Assembly: GCF_009389715.1 (NCBI RefSeq)
Contig: NW_024068198.1
Span: 143,225-207,224, forward strand
Source: Phoenix dactylifera
Lineage: Eukaryota > Streptophyta > Magnoliopsida > Arecales > Arecaceae
Direction: 5' to 3'
DNA: 64,000 nt
The translations under genes were made by a program, and so were the position numbers. Each line of letters starts with the position of its first letter. Within the stretch, counting starts at the first letter, position 1. The notes under the pieces were generated by a model. That model worked only from the letters and a program-made list of their open reading frames with translations. It had not been told where the DNA came from and did no database searches. Shown here piece by piece: positions 1-10,212 of the stretch.

Positions 1-676
1 AAAATTTCTCTTGACGTTGTTTGGAGTCAACTTGGCACTTTTACGGGGACGACTCTGAAGAAGAACGACTTGAATGCTTGTTCTTCTGTTTTTCTGAGAG
101 AGTCGGCTCAGTACTTTACGGGGACGTCTCGGGATGTTTGCGCTTTTTGCATGGGGACGACTCCGCGACGTCGGGGACGACTCCGTAGTTGTATCACCGA
201 AAAACATGTCCTCTGGAATCCCCTGAGAGAGTCGACTCCGCGCTCTCTGAGGACGTCTCGGGAAGTCCGCTTTTTACTCGTGGGGACGACTCCGCGTCCT
301 TCGGAGATGACTCGCGCGCATCCCTCGAAATCGGCCTTTCTGCCGCCTCTGAGAGAGTCAACTCCGCAGAGTCAGGAGTCGACTCCGACCCTGCGAGACG
401 CCTCGCCAGGTGCCGGGGACGTCTCCAGACGTGCCAATTCTTCCTGTTCGTGCCAGAGACGTCTCTGGGACAAACCGGAGACGTCTCGGCTGTCCCTGAT
501 CTGTTTTCTTCATCTCAAAAATTCTTCAATAAATCCTTGAAAAATATGGGAACATGCCTAGACATTTCTTACTAATATTTTTAGATAAACACCTGAAATC
601 CTCAAATAAATTGTTAATACACAGGGAATTATACTCTAGTATTTTGTATTCATCAAAATCCATTAAGGGGTCAACA
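1..676 (-). repeat. 3' LTR of the copia element (partial)
   Basis: Bases 1-676 align without gaps to 9537-10212, the outer part of the 5' LTR, with 11 differences that I counted, all transitions. The inner boundary is TG on the minus strand at 676, directly beside a polypurine tract. What is present is mostly U3. It contains repeated CpG palindromes of the form GACGTCTC at about 123, 252, 418, 456 and 478, and GGGGACGACTCC-type motifs between them. The two overlapping plus-strand reading frames seen here are by-products of this motif repetition. Confidence 0.92.
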
Positions 677-1655
677 ATCTCCCCCTTTTTGATGATGACA
701 AAACGCTGAGTATATGCAAAATTCGAAATTTAAACATATACACAGTATCTGATCAGATGTACAAGTATTATATTTTGGTTAGAGCTAGATACAGTGTGCA
801 TAATTCAAAATAGTCAAGTTTCAGTTCTATCCTTATGCATAAGTATTGATCTTAGTAGCTCTTGAGCAATTTTAGCATATCAACTGAATTTGAATCAAGT
901 TAAGATGTAAATTGATGAAATATTGATGCTGAAAACAATTGAAAGCTAAGTACTTTTTGACTCCCCCTTTCTTTTCCAGAAGGGCAATTGTTTTAAAGCC
1001 AATATTCTTCAATTTTATCTTTTCTAATTCAACTTTTAAGTATGAGTGTAAATTTTGTATTTTGCATTCTATATATTTGTTCTAGGTTCTACTCCATATA
1101 CTCTATATATTGGTTCTACTCCATATATTGATTCTACTCCCCCTTTTTGTCATCAACAATGAAGGGGACAAATTTTCCTTAGGTACCTAAAACACAATTT
1201 CTAGTAGAATTCAGCATATTACCATGAATCACTCAAGGATATTCAAGTTATGCTCCCTCTGTCCAAGTTATTTTTATTAATGAATTCAGCATTCATTTCA
1301 CTCCCCCTTTGTTTTGGAATTCATTTCAGACCTTTTAAAAGTAGTTATCACAAGTTGTGCTCCCCCTGTTTCATATGCGTTGATAAGTTGTGTCAAATTT
1401 GAACACTTAAGGTATGTTATGAGATTTTTATGGCACATCACAGAATTACATACACAAAGTTTGATCCCACAGAATTAGAAACATACAAAGTTTCAAAAGG
1501 AATTATATGACATTCATATATCATTGCAATCATTTGAAGTCATTACAAGGTTAAAAAGGAAATCATTACAAGTATTGATTCCTAATACAAAAGAAGTTTC
1601 AAATAAGCCTAGCGTTTCACAAAAAGATGAGCCCTAGATGTTTACAAAATGTCTT
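677..1655 (-). promoter_or_regulatory. 3' untranslated region with repeated polypurine tracts
   Basis: Read on the minus strand, this AT-rich stretch carries several purine runs of the type AAAGGGGGAG. They lie at 678-690 (adjacent to the 3' LTR, the expected plus-strand priming site), 961-970, 1137-1147, 1301-1310 and 1361-1367, with a weaker one at 1252-1260. Multiple polypurine signatures upstream of the 3' LTR are a described hallmark of Sireviruses. No coding frame was recognised here. Confidence 0.8.
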
Positions 1656-3095
1656 TCACCGGCGACGTTGCTCAATAGCCCTAGCCGCTGCTTCTATAAA
1701 TCCGTTTATTGAATCCAGTAGAGTTCTAAACTGATCTCCCTGAGATTGATGGAAGGCTGCCACTAGTGCTTCAAACTCAAGACTTGCCCTTTCAATTTTT
1801 CCTCTAAGTTGGGCAACCACGGTGCCCACATTGCCTTCAGGGCTCGTCAACTCTTGAAGACCATCTGATATGATCTTCAATTTCTCCTGTAGCTCAATTG
1901 ATCTTAAAGTTTGGATGGTACCCACATGAACCAATTCTGATGCTGTAGCTTCTACCTGAGCTTTGATTTCCTTCAATTCTTGTAGGAGAGCTTCATGTGA
2001 GGTACGGATGGGGGCCAACTCAGCAGAGACTATCGATCTCATCTCTTCCCTCATCTGCTGGCATATCACAGATGCTAGGGTGTGCATCTGCTCATCTGAT
2101 AAAGTGAATGGCCCACTGACTGGAGGAGGAGGCACTGAGGTGGATGGTCCAGCTGAGCTGGAAGGTATATCAGGAAAAGCCATGGGACTATGTGGAGGTG
2201 AGAGGTGGTCAGGCTCCTGATGTGGGATCTCGGGCTCTAAGGTTTGGGATTTTCTTTTAGGGACCTTAACCCAAGACCCATCTTTCTTGTGAAACTCCAT
2301 TCTATGCAATGTGCTCTCATTGTAGTAATCGGTGTTTCGTAAAGGTTTTGCCGGCTCATTTTCTGGAATTGGAACCTTGAAATGTTTGAACAGTAGGGTA
2401 AAGATCATCCCATATGGTATGCTAAACCTAGAATACCTATGACATGTGGAGATGTAGTTCAACATAAGTCTAGGGAGGTTTAGGAGAATCCCTAGCAAGA
2501 TGTGGTGCATGATGGCTAAATCTCGCTCCGAAACGAAATCGAAGCGACCGGTTTTTGAAAACAAGACCCGGTTAACAATGCTCAAAAGCAATCTCATCTC
2601 GACATTGAGTTCTTGGGAGTTAACTACGTCAAGAGGGCCGCAGTCCTCTCTTCCTAGAAGTAGGTTTAGGGCAATCTCCCTTTGGGGATGTGAGGTCGGA
2701 GCCTCACCGTATTTAGGGATTTGCAATACGCTAGATAGAATATCCTCATTGATTTCTATCAATATCCCTCGGACATGTCCAGTGTACCTCGAGTCCCCTA
2801 AGGCCATATTGCTAAACATTTCTCTTACTAGGCCGGGATAGGTTGATGTGTTTAGGGTACATAGGTATTCCCAACCTTGGGCACGGAGTCTCTCTCCAAT
2901 AGAGAACCCCTCACTCGCTAGAAACTGGAAATCTATGAACCTACCCGTGGTTACTGTGCAATTTGCACAGGAAAGGGTCACGGTTGGCGGAGCAACCGGA
3001 GGAGATGGCGCGGAGGGCTCTTCCTTCCGTTCCTCGTCGTCGTTTGCTACTCTAGGACGCCTCCCACCCGTTCGCCTAGCTCTCTTAGGTGCCAT
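1656..3095 (-). CDS. Envelope-like protein of Sirevirus, intact ORF
   Basis: This is an uninterrupted 479-residue frame downstream of pol, the position of the extra env-like ORF in SIRE1-type elements. It starts MAPKRARRTGGRRPR, a very basic N-terminus, followed by an acidic and proline-rich linker. A conserved-looking block at about residues 45-265 (including the pieces FIDFQFLASEGF and RYTGHVRGI) matches my memory of the plant retroelement env-like or putative plant transposon protein domain. Residues 290-330 are rich in Pro and Ser. The last 140 residues look like amphipathic coiled coil. I see no signal peptide or convincing membrane anchor, so env describes position and family, not shown function. 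The frame is open although gag-pol upstream is broken. A subgenomic or spliced RNA would be needed to express it; none can be shown from sequence. Confidence 0.78.
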   Translation of the reverse strand: MAPKRARRTGGRRPRVANDDEERKEEPSAPSPPVAPPTVTLSCANCTVTTGRFIDFQFLASEGFSIGERLRAQGWEYLCTLNTSTYPGLVREMFSNMALGDSRYTGHVRGILIEINEDILSSVLQIPKYGEAPTSHPQREIALNLLLGREDCGPLDVVNSQELNVEMRLLLSIVNRVLFSKTGRFDFVSERDLAIMHHILLGILLNLPRLMLNYISTCHRYSRFSIPYGMIFTLLFKHFKVPIPENEPAKPLRNTDYYNESTLHRMEFHKKDGSWVKVPKRKSQTLEPEIPHQEPDHLSPPHSPMAFPDIPSSSAGPSTSVPPPPVSGPFTLSDEQMHTLASVICQQMREEMRSIVSAELAPIRTSHEALLQELKEIKAQVEATASELVHVGTIQTLRSIELQEKLKIISDGLQELTSPEGNVGTVVAQLRGKIERASLEFEALVAAFHQSQGDQFRTLLDSINGFIEAAARAIEQRRR

Positions 3096-3718
3096 GGATT
3101 GGAAATCTTAGGGAAATGGGAAGATTTTGGTTCGATTTGTGGTGGAGAGAAAATGGAGGCTAGGGTTTTGTGTTTTCGTTGGGGACGAAAGAGGATAGCT
3201 CGGGTCGGCTCGAGCTGTTTCGACCTAATTTAAAAACTTTCGTTCGGTCCCCGAGACGTCTCCGCGACTAATGCGAGACGTCTCGCCGGGGGGACGTTTC
3301 TGTGATTTGCCAGAGACGTCTCCGGCACTGAAAAATTTCAGACTGATTTTTATCTTTCCCCAATTTATTTTATTCAACCACAACAATCAACGTGATTTCT
3401 TTTGGTGAATATAGAGTGAGTTTGCTTGTGATCCTTCCCTTCAATAATACATCCTACAAAAGTTTTTATAATGATTTTTGAATTCATCAATATTGAAATG
3501 AGGAATGTTTGACCAAGTTTCGAATGCCTATGAAATAGGCTCTGAAAATATCTCCATGAAGAGTCCAAGGGAGGGTAACCATCCTCCGGAAAGTCAAACA
3601 ATTCATCATCTAACTTTGATAGATTCATGTTTTCACTTATTAGATACTAGGTTTGCTATTTGTCACCTTGAAGTGGATTATTAGTTTGAGTAGCAAGGCA
3701 TTGCATTACAAGTTCAAT
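3096..3718 (-). other. Spacer between pol and env-like ORF with palindromes
   Basis: This region separates the end of pol from the env-like start. It holds three perfect copies of the palindrome GAGACGTCTC (3253-3262, 3275-3284, 3313-3322), the same motif that crowds the LTRs. A minus-strand frame of 84 residues (3374-3628, starting MNLSKLDDELFDFPED) has a true ATG, but I do not recognise it and it may be chance or a leader exon. Confidence 0.5.
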
Positions 3719-5361
3719 TTATTTGCTAGGATCATACAAGCACAAAGCATTCCTTAAAAAGTTGAACCTATCTTTACTAAGGGGCTTTGTAAAGATATCG
3801 GCCAATTGATTTTCAGTACATACATACTCAATCATCACATCATTTTTCAGCACATGATCCCTTATAAAGTGATGCTAATCTCTATATGTTTTGATTTAGA
3901 GTGTTGGACAGGATTTTTTGTTAAATTAATTGCACTTGTATTATCACATCTAATTGGTATGTTGTCCATTTTGATACCGAAGTCTTCAAGTTGTTGCTTA
4001 ATCCAAAGAACTTGGGCACAACAGCTTCCAGCTGCAATGTACTCAGCCTCAGCTGTGGATAAGGCAACTGAATTCTGTTTCTTGCTAAACCAAGAAACCA
4101 AATTAGCACCCAAGAATTGACATGTGCCACTTGTGCTTTTTCTGTCGAGTTTGCACCCGGCAAAATCAGCATCGGAATAAGCAATTAAATTTATGTCAGA
4201 TTGTTTAGAATACCATAAGTCTACATTAGATGTCCTTACTAGATATCTGAAAATTCTTTTAACAGCTTGCAAGTGTGATTCCTTGGGACATGCTTGGTAT
4301 CTAGCACACATGCAAACACTGAATAATATGTCTGGTCTACTAGCAGTAAGGTAAAGTAAAAAGCCTATCATACCTCTGTACAATTTGCAGTCTATACTTT
4401 TACCTTTTTCATCTTTGTCAAGCTTGCAACTTGAGCCCATGGGTGTGCTAATTTCCTTTGCATCCTTCATCTTGAATTTTTCCAACATTTCCTTAATAAA
4501 TTTGGACTGACTGATGAAGATGCCTTCCTCTGATTTTTTTATTTGTAGCCCAAGAAAGAAGTTGAGCTCACCCATCATGCTCATTTCAAATTCTCCCTGC
4601 ATAAGCTTGGCAAACTCTTGACAAAGACTATCATTAGTAGCACCAAAAATTATATTATCCACATAAATTTGCACAAGCAATAAGTTATTCCCTTTTCTTT
4701 TAATGAAGAGGGTTTTGTCTACATTTCCTCTCTTAAACTTATTTTCAATTAGGAAACTACTTAATCTTTCATACCATGCCCTAGGGGCTTGCTTAAGTCC
4801 ATACAATGCTTTATACAATTTATAAACATAATCTGGATGTAAGTGGTTTTCAAAACCTGGAGGTTGTCCTACATAAACTTCCTCCATTATATAACCATTT
4901 AAAAAGGCACTTTTTACATCCATTTGATAGAGTTTGAAATCCATGAAGCATGCGTATGCCAAAAGTAGTCTAATAGCCTCTAACCTAGCAACAGGAGCAA
5001 AAGTTTCATCAAAATCTATTCCTTCCTCCTGATTATAGTCTTTGGCAACTAGTCTAGCTTTGTTTCTTATTACTATTCCATCTTCATCTAGTTTATTTCT
5101 ATATGCCCACTTGGTGCCTATAATTGAAACATTAGGAGGTCTTTTCATTAGAGTCCAAACTTGATTTCTTTCAAATTGATTTAATTCCTCTTGCATAGCA
5201 TTTATCCAATTTTCATCCTTTTCGGCTTCCTCTAGTGATTTGGGCTCTATTTGTGAAACGAATGCAAGATAATTACTAGTATTTCTTAGAGAGGATCTTG
5301 TCCTTACCCCTTGTGAAGGATCACCAAAGATTAGATCCCTTGGATGACCATGTGCATACCT
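3719..5361 (-). pseudogene. Copia pol, reverse transcriptase and RNase H part (broken)
   Basis: The frame continues from the integrase region after a TGA at 5362-5364, with no start codon until 5196. The RT shows [20 protein letters not shown] and [13 protein letters not shown], typical copia blocks. The catalytic motif reads YVDN instead of YVDD: codon AAT at 4654-4656 replaces the second aspartate. RNase H follows with YSDADFAGC and [12 protein letters not shown]. The frame is lost near 3888 by a one-base shift inside the conserved HIEI segment; coding similarity (LADIFTKPL) continues in another frame to a stop at 3719. Stop, frameshift and catalytic change together make this copy inactive for RT. 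Confidence 0.9.
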
Positions 5362-7064
5362 TCATTCCCTCGGAAGATCTTGATTTCTTGCTTGGGGTTG
5401 ATCTTCTTCATCTTGCTGAATCGTATCTTCCTTGACTTCATCCTCAAGTTGTTTGTCTTGTATGGAGAACTCCTTCATTCTGTCTTCAAGTATACCTGCA
5501 TCACTATCTTCTTCTTTTCTAGAAGAATCTCCATTAGCTTCATCAAAAACAACATGAATGGATTCTTCAACAATGAGAGTTCTTTTGTTGAAGACCCTGT
5601 ATGCTCTACTAGATGAGGAATAACCTAAGAAGATCCCCTCATCTGATTTAGCACTAAATTTACTTAGATTGTCCTTTTCATTGTTTAAAATAAAGCAACG
5701 ACAACCGAAAACATGAAAATAACATATATTTGGTTTCTTATTTTTTAGCAACTCATAAGGTGTTTTCTTTAAAATAGATCTGACTAATGCACGGTTTAAA
5801 ATATGACATGCAATATTTATTGCTTCAGCCCAAAAATATTTTGGTAGATCCGATTCGCACAACATGGTACGAGTCATATCTGCTAGTATGTGATTCTTCC
5901 TTTCTACCACCCCATTTTGTTGGGGTGTCCTAGGGGCCGAGAAATTGTGATTTATACCGTTTTCTTCACAAAATTTTTCAAAGTGCTGATTTTCAAACTC
6001 GGTACCATGATCACTCCTAATTGCTTTTAGTTTAAGATTAAGTTCATTCGAAATCCTATTATGAAACTTGATAAAAGCGGAAAAGGACTCATCTTTATGT
6101 GCAAGAAATGAAACCCATGTAAAACGTGAAAAATCATCAACAATCACAAGACCAAATTTCTTACCCCCTAGACTAGCAGTTCTAGTAGGTCCAAATAAAT
6201 CCATGTGAATTAGTTCTAAGGGTTTTGATGTCGAGACTATGTTCTTAGACTTAAAGGAACTTCTTGTTTGTTTCCCTAGTTGACATGCAGCACAGATTTT
6301 GTTCTTTTCAAAGTCTATTTTTGGTAATCCTTTGACTAGATCTTTTGTAATCAATTTAGAAATTAAATCCATGCTAGCATGCCCTAACCTACGATGCCAT
6401 AACCAGCTAGTCTCATTGACTTTGGCATCCATGGCTACAAGACATTGGCCATCCTTCATGGTGAGATCATCAAGATCTACCATGTAAACATTTCCACGCC
6501 TATGTCCCGTAAGTATGATTTCATTGTCAATTGGACTACTAATTATGCATAGTGAAGATTCAAAAGACACTTTAAAGCCTTTGTCACAAAATTGACTTAT
6601 ACTTAATAAATTATGTTTTAATCCATTAACTAACAATACAATGTCAATAAATGAGGAGGGTGATATGGAGATTTTACCAACGCCAATGATTTGACCTTTA
6701 GCATTGTCTCCAAATGTGACTACTCCTCCTTCTTTCGATTTCAAGGTGACGAAAAGGCTCTTGTCACCGGTCATATGCCTTGAGCAACCACTATCAAGAT
6801 ACCATATTTTCTTTTTACTCCCGGCTGCAAGGCATACCTGCAAAATAATCATGTGAAACTCTTAGGTACCCAAGTTTTCTTGGGTCCTTCTTGGTTAGTG
6901 TAGTTGGTCCCCTTAGGCACCCACACTTTAGTTGTGTTTTTACCTTTTACAAATGTATTCTTGTTAGATTGAATCTTTCTTTGAATGCAAGAATAGGCTT
7001 TATGTCCACTTTTTCCACAATGAAAGCATGTAGGTTTTTCAGTTTTGGTATCTTTTGCTTTCAC
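5362..7064 (-). pseudogene. Copia pol, protease and integrase part (broken)
   Basis: The upstream piece (6849-7064) holds a CCHC knuckle, CFHCGKSGHKAYSC, and ends in a TGA. The next frame (5362-6852) begins just before the aspartic protease motif WYLDSGCSRHMTG. It continues through the GAG-pre-integrase zinc site (HRRLGHAS then CAACQLGKQ) and the integrase core, with catalytic residues in HMDLFGPTR, IRSDHGTEFEN and QNGVVERKN. The last part is an acidic linker ending LPRE before a TGA where a tryptophan would be expected, which points to a G-to-A change. The frame change at about 6850 lies in a variable stretch, so whether it is an old indel or a family feature is uncertain. Confidence 0.88.
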
Positions 7065-7085
7065 AAAAAAGTTCTTTAGATATTT

Positions 7086-8644
7086 TTATTGTTTGCTAGT
7101 TTTGTATCCTAATCCGGCTTTATTAAAAACAGCTCTTTGATTAGATAGAATAAGATTTAATTTTTCAGAACTAAGTGTAAATTTCTCCACAATTGGTTTG
7201 TACTTATGTACCTCATTTTTAAGAACCAAATTTTCTTTAGCCAATTCTTCCTTATCATTTTTAAGGGATTCGACATTTTGCGTAAGTGAGGTATTACTAT
7301 TGAGTAGGGATTTAACTTTTAGATTTAATTCCTTAATTAGTGTTTTTGCCGTTTCGTTTTCAATGCTAAGCTTTGAATTTTTATTTTCTAGGTCAATGGT
7401 GTTAACATTTTCAACGCTCTCCTTCTCAATCAATAGGTTTTTAATGTCATCCTTTAGTTTTTGATTGGAGGCCTTTAATTCTTTATTCTTTGCTCCTAAT
7501 ATACTACAATCACTCATGAGCTCTTGGAAAGCTTCATATAATTCTTCTAAAGTAAAATTTGTGGTTGAGCTTTGACATACCTCATCGTCTTCGAATGCCA
7601 TGAAGCACAAGTTGGCGGTCTCTTCCTTCTCTTCCTCGGAGGATGATGTGTCACTATCATCCCAAGTTGCTTTCAACGCCTTCTTCTTCTTCTTTCCAAA
7701 GTGCTTCTTCTGTTGAGGGCATTCAGAACGGATGTGTCCCGGTCTCTTGCAATCATAACATATGATTGGGTCTCTTTCTTTTTTTTTTTTCTTTTCCCAA
7801 TCATTTCTCCCTCCAAACTTCTTTCTTGGGAAGGGTTTCTTTCTTCTCATGAATTTCTTGAACTTCCTTACTATTAAGCCCAAGTCCTCATCTTCGCTTT
7901 CTTCTTCACTCTCACTACTTTCTTCTTCACAAACACTCGAAGTAGCCTTGAGTGCGATTGTCTTCTTCTTTGGCAAATCTTCTTCATGTTGCTTCATTGT
8001 GAGCTCATGCGTCATCAATGAGCCCAATAGTTGTTCAAGTCCCAATGTGTTGAGGTCTTTAGCTTCTACGATCGCCGTGACCTTCGCTTCCCATGCTTTT
8101 GGCAAGAACCTGAGAATTTTACTCACAAGTTCTGGGTTAGTGTAAGATTTACCCAAATTCTTTAGACCATTTATTATATCAGTGAAACGTGTGAACATGC
8201 ATGAAATGGTTTCGTTGGGTTCCATCTTAAATAATTCATATTTGTGAACCAGAATGTTCACTTTAGATTCTTTGACTTGATTGGTACCCTCATGGGTAAC
8301 TTCAAGCCTATCCCATGTTTCCTTGGCGGAACTACATGTGAAGACTCTATTAAACTCATTCACATCTAGAGCACAAAATAATGAGTTCATGGCTCTAGCG
8401 TTGAGTTGAACCATCCTATTATCATTCTCACCCCAATCCTCCTCAGGTTTGGAACTTGAATGTCATTAACCATGTGAGATGGTTCGTGTGGTCCCTTGAT
8501 TATAACCCTCCACAAGGCATAATCTTGTGCTTGAATAAAAATCATCATTCTAGTCTTCCAATAGGAATAATTTGTCCCATTGAAGAGTGGAGGTCTATTG
8601 GTTGCCTGCCCCTCAGCAGGAATATTGTTGAAGGGTGTTGCCAT
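7086..8644 (-). pseudogene. Copia gag (frameshifted)
   Basis: The capsid-type N-terminus starts MATPFNNIPAEG at 8644 and contains NGTNYSYWKTRM, usual for plant copia gag. At about 8447-8452 an A run is one base short and the frame shifts. The rest of gag is in the other frame and reads on to 7086: NEFNRVFTCSSAKETWDRL, a CCHC knuckle CYDCKRPGHIRSEC, a lysine-rich basic patch, an acidic segment with ATWDDSDTSSSEEE, and a long coiled coil. It stops with TAA at 7086, after which gag-pol would normally continue. The large gag with acidic motif and coiled coil is typical of Sirevirus-type elements. Confidence 0.88.
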
Positions 8645-8695
8645 CTAGATCTTTGGCTAAGACGGTTAGGTCTTCAAGAAATATACAGAGCACCC

Positions 8696-8707
8696 GCTCT
8701 GATACCA
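8696..8707 (-). other. Primer binding site, initiator tRNA-Met type
   Basis: On the minus strand the sequence TGGTATCAGAGC starts two bases after the end of the 5' LTR. It is complementary to the 3' end of plant initiator tRNA-Met, the usual primer for copia elements. It fixes the inner LTR boundary at 8710. Confidence 0.93.
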
Positions 8708-8709
8708 CT

Positions 8710-10212
8710 TGTTGCCCAGAGATGGTCACCCAAGAGGGGGGTGAATTGGGTGTTTTAAAACTTTTTGACTAATTAAAACAAAACACACAAGTGTATGTGC
8801 AAAGGTAAAACTAAAGTAGCAATCACAGTCAAATGCAAACACACAAAGATTTATAATGGTTCGGAGCTTCCACTGCTCCTACATCCACTCCCCAAACACC
8901 TTTGGGAATTTTCACTATAATCAGCGATTACAGTACGGTAGTTTTGCGAGTTCACTACCCAACTCGTTGTTTTACCCCGGGCTAACAACGAACCCTACAA
9001 TCCCCCAATTTAACCTAGGCTTGGGACGCCTATCCCTTGTTCCAAGTCTCTTGACTGGAACAAGCACAATAAACAAAGGTTTTACAAAGATTTAAAAGCT
9101 CTTAATGAAGCGAATATAACAATGAGAAATAATAAAATCCGGAAGAACCCTTTTAGCCGTTGGAAGCGTGGGTAATGGTGGTTCTTCCGATGTGGATCGC
9201 GTTGGCTTGAATGTGAGCTTTGAATGCCGAGTGGGAGTGAGTAGTTGAGCACGAAATCAGATGGGAAAGCTTGAATGCACTTGATTTCTCCTCTTGAAAG
9301 CTCTAACTCCCTTGAACCTCTTTTTCTTTCTTCTCTCTTGAATGATCTTGTGTTGGGTTGGTGAGAAGTTGTTGGAAGGCACTTAAAAGCTCCCTTTTAT
9401 AGCCCAAAAAGCAATAAATCCGTTAGACACAAAAATATGACCGTTTGAAATTCAAATTTACCTGCAAAAGTGTGTCAGTCGCGTTCCAGGCGCTCCGGAG
9501 ACGTCTCCGCTTCGACGCGAGACGTCTCGGCTGTATAAAATTTCTCTTGACGTTGTTTGGAGTCGACTCGGCACTTTTATGGGGACGACTCTGAAGAAGA
9601 ACGACTTGAATGCTTGTTCTTCTGTTTTTCTGAGAGAGTCGGCTCGGTACTTTACGGGGACGTCTCGGGATGTTTGCGCTTTTTGCATGGGGACGACTCC
9701 GCGACGTCGGGGACGACTCCGTAGTTGTATCACCGAAAAACACGTCCTCTGGAATCCCCTGAGAGAGTCGACTCCGCGCTCTCTGAGGACGTCTCGGGAA
9801 GTCCGCTTTTTACTCGTGGGGACGACTCCGCGTCCTTCGGAGACGACTCGCGCGCATCCCTTGAAATCGGCCTTTCTGCCGCCTCTGAGAGAGTCGACTC
9901 CGCAGAGTCAGGAGTCGACTCCGACCCTGCGAGACGCCTCGCCAGGTGCCGGGGACGTCTCCAGACGTGCCAATTCTTCCTGTTCGTGCCAGAGACGTCT
10001 CTGGGACAAACCGGAGACGTCTCGGCTGTCCCTGATCTGTTTTCTTCATCTCAAAAATTCTTCAATAAATCCTTGAAAAATATGGGAACATGCCTAGACA
10101 TTTCTTACCAATATTTTTAGATAAACACCTGAAATCCTCAAATAAATTGTTAATACACAGGGAATTATACTCTAGTGTTTTGTATTCATCAAAATCCATT
10201 AGGGGGTCAACA
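8710..10212 (-). repeat. 5' LTR of the copia element
   Basis: This is a 1503-bp LTR with TG and CA ends: the plus strand begins TGTTGCCC and ends GTCAACA. Its outer 676 bp match the truncated copy at the window start without gaps. A minus-strand TATA box at 9394-9402 divides it into a U3 of about 800 bp and an R-U5 of about 650 bp. The U3 is packed with GACGTCTC and GACGACTCC motifs, including perfect GAGACGTCTC palindromes at 9498-9507 and 9519-9528. Confidence 0.92.
9394..9402 (-). promoter_or_regulatory. LTR TATA box
   Basis: The minus-strand sequence is CTATAAAAG, a near-consensus plant TATA box. Transcription would start about 30 bp further along the minus strand, near 9365. It lies just downstream of the palindrome-rich U3. 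Confidence 0.65.

Larger units (their letters stand above)
1..10212 (-). mobile_element. Ty1/copia retrotransposon, Sirevirus-type, nearly complete
   Basis: The element reads on the minus strand: 5' LTR at 8710-10212, primer binding site at 8696-8707, gag, protease, integrase, RT and RNase H between 8644 and 3719, an env-like ORF at 3095-1656, repeated polypurine tracts, and a 3' LTR cut off by the window start. Integrase before RT is the copia order. A long region between pol and the 3' LTR with an extra ORF, multiple polypurine tracts and palindrome-rich LTRs are known marks of the Sirevirus lineage. Gag-pol carries one frameshift in gag, one stop at the gag/pol junction, a frame change before the protease, one stop before RT and one frameshift in RNase H, so this copy is not autonomous. 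The target duplication cannot be checked because the left end lies outside the window; the right flank begins GATAG. Confidence 0.9.

Noticed and set aside
70-575. Overlapping plus-strand frames of 156 and 128 codons, repeated at 9579-10120
   Set aside because: They lie inside the LTR U3 and owe their openness to repeated GACGTCTC and GACTCCG motifs. They are antisense to the element, and one of them does not even keep the same start in both LTRs.
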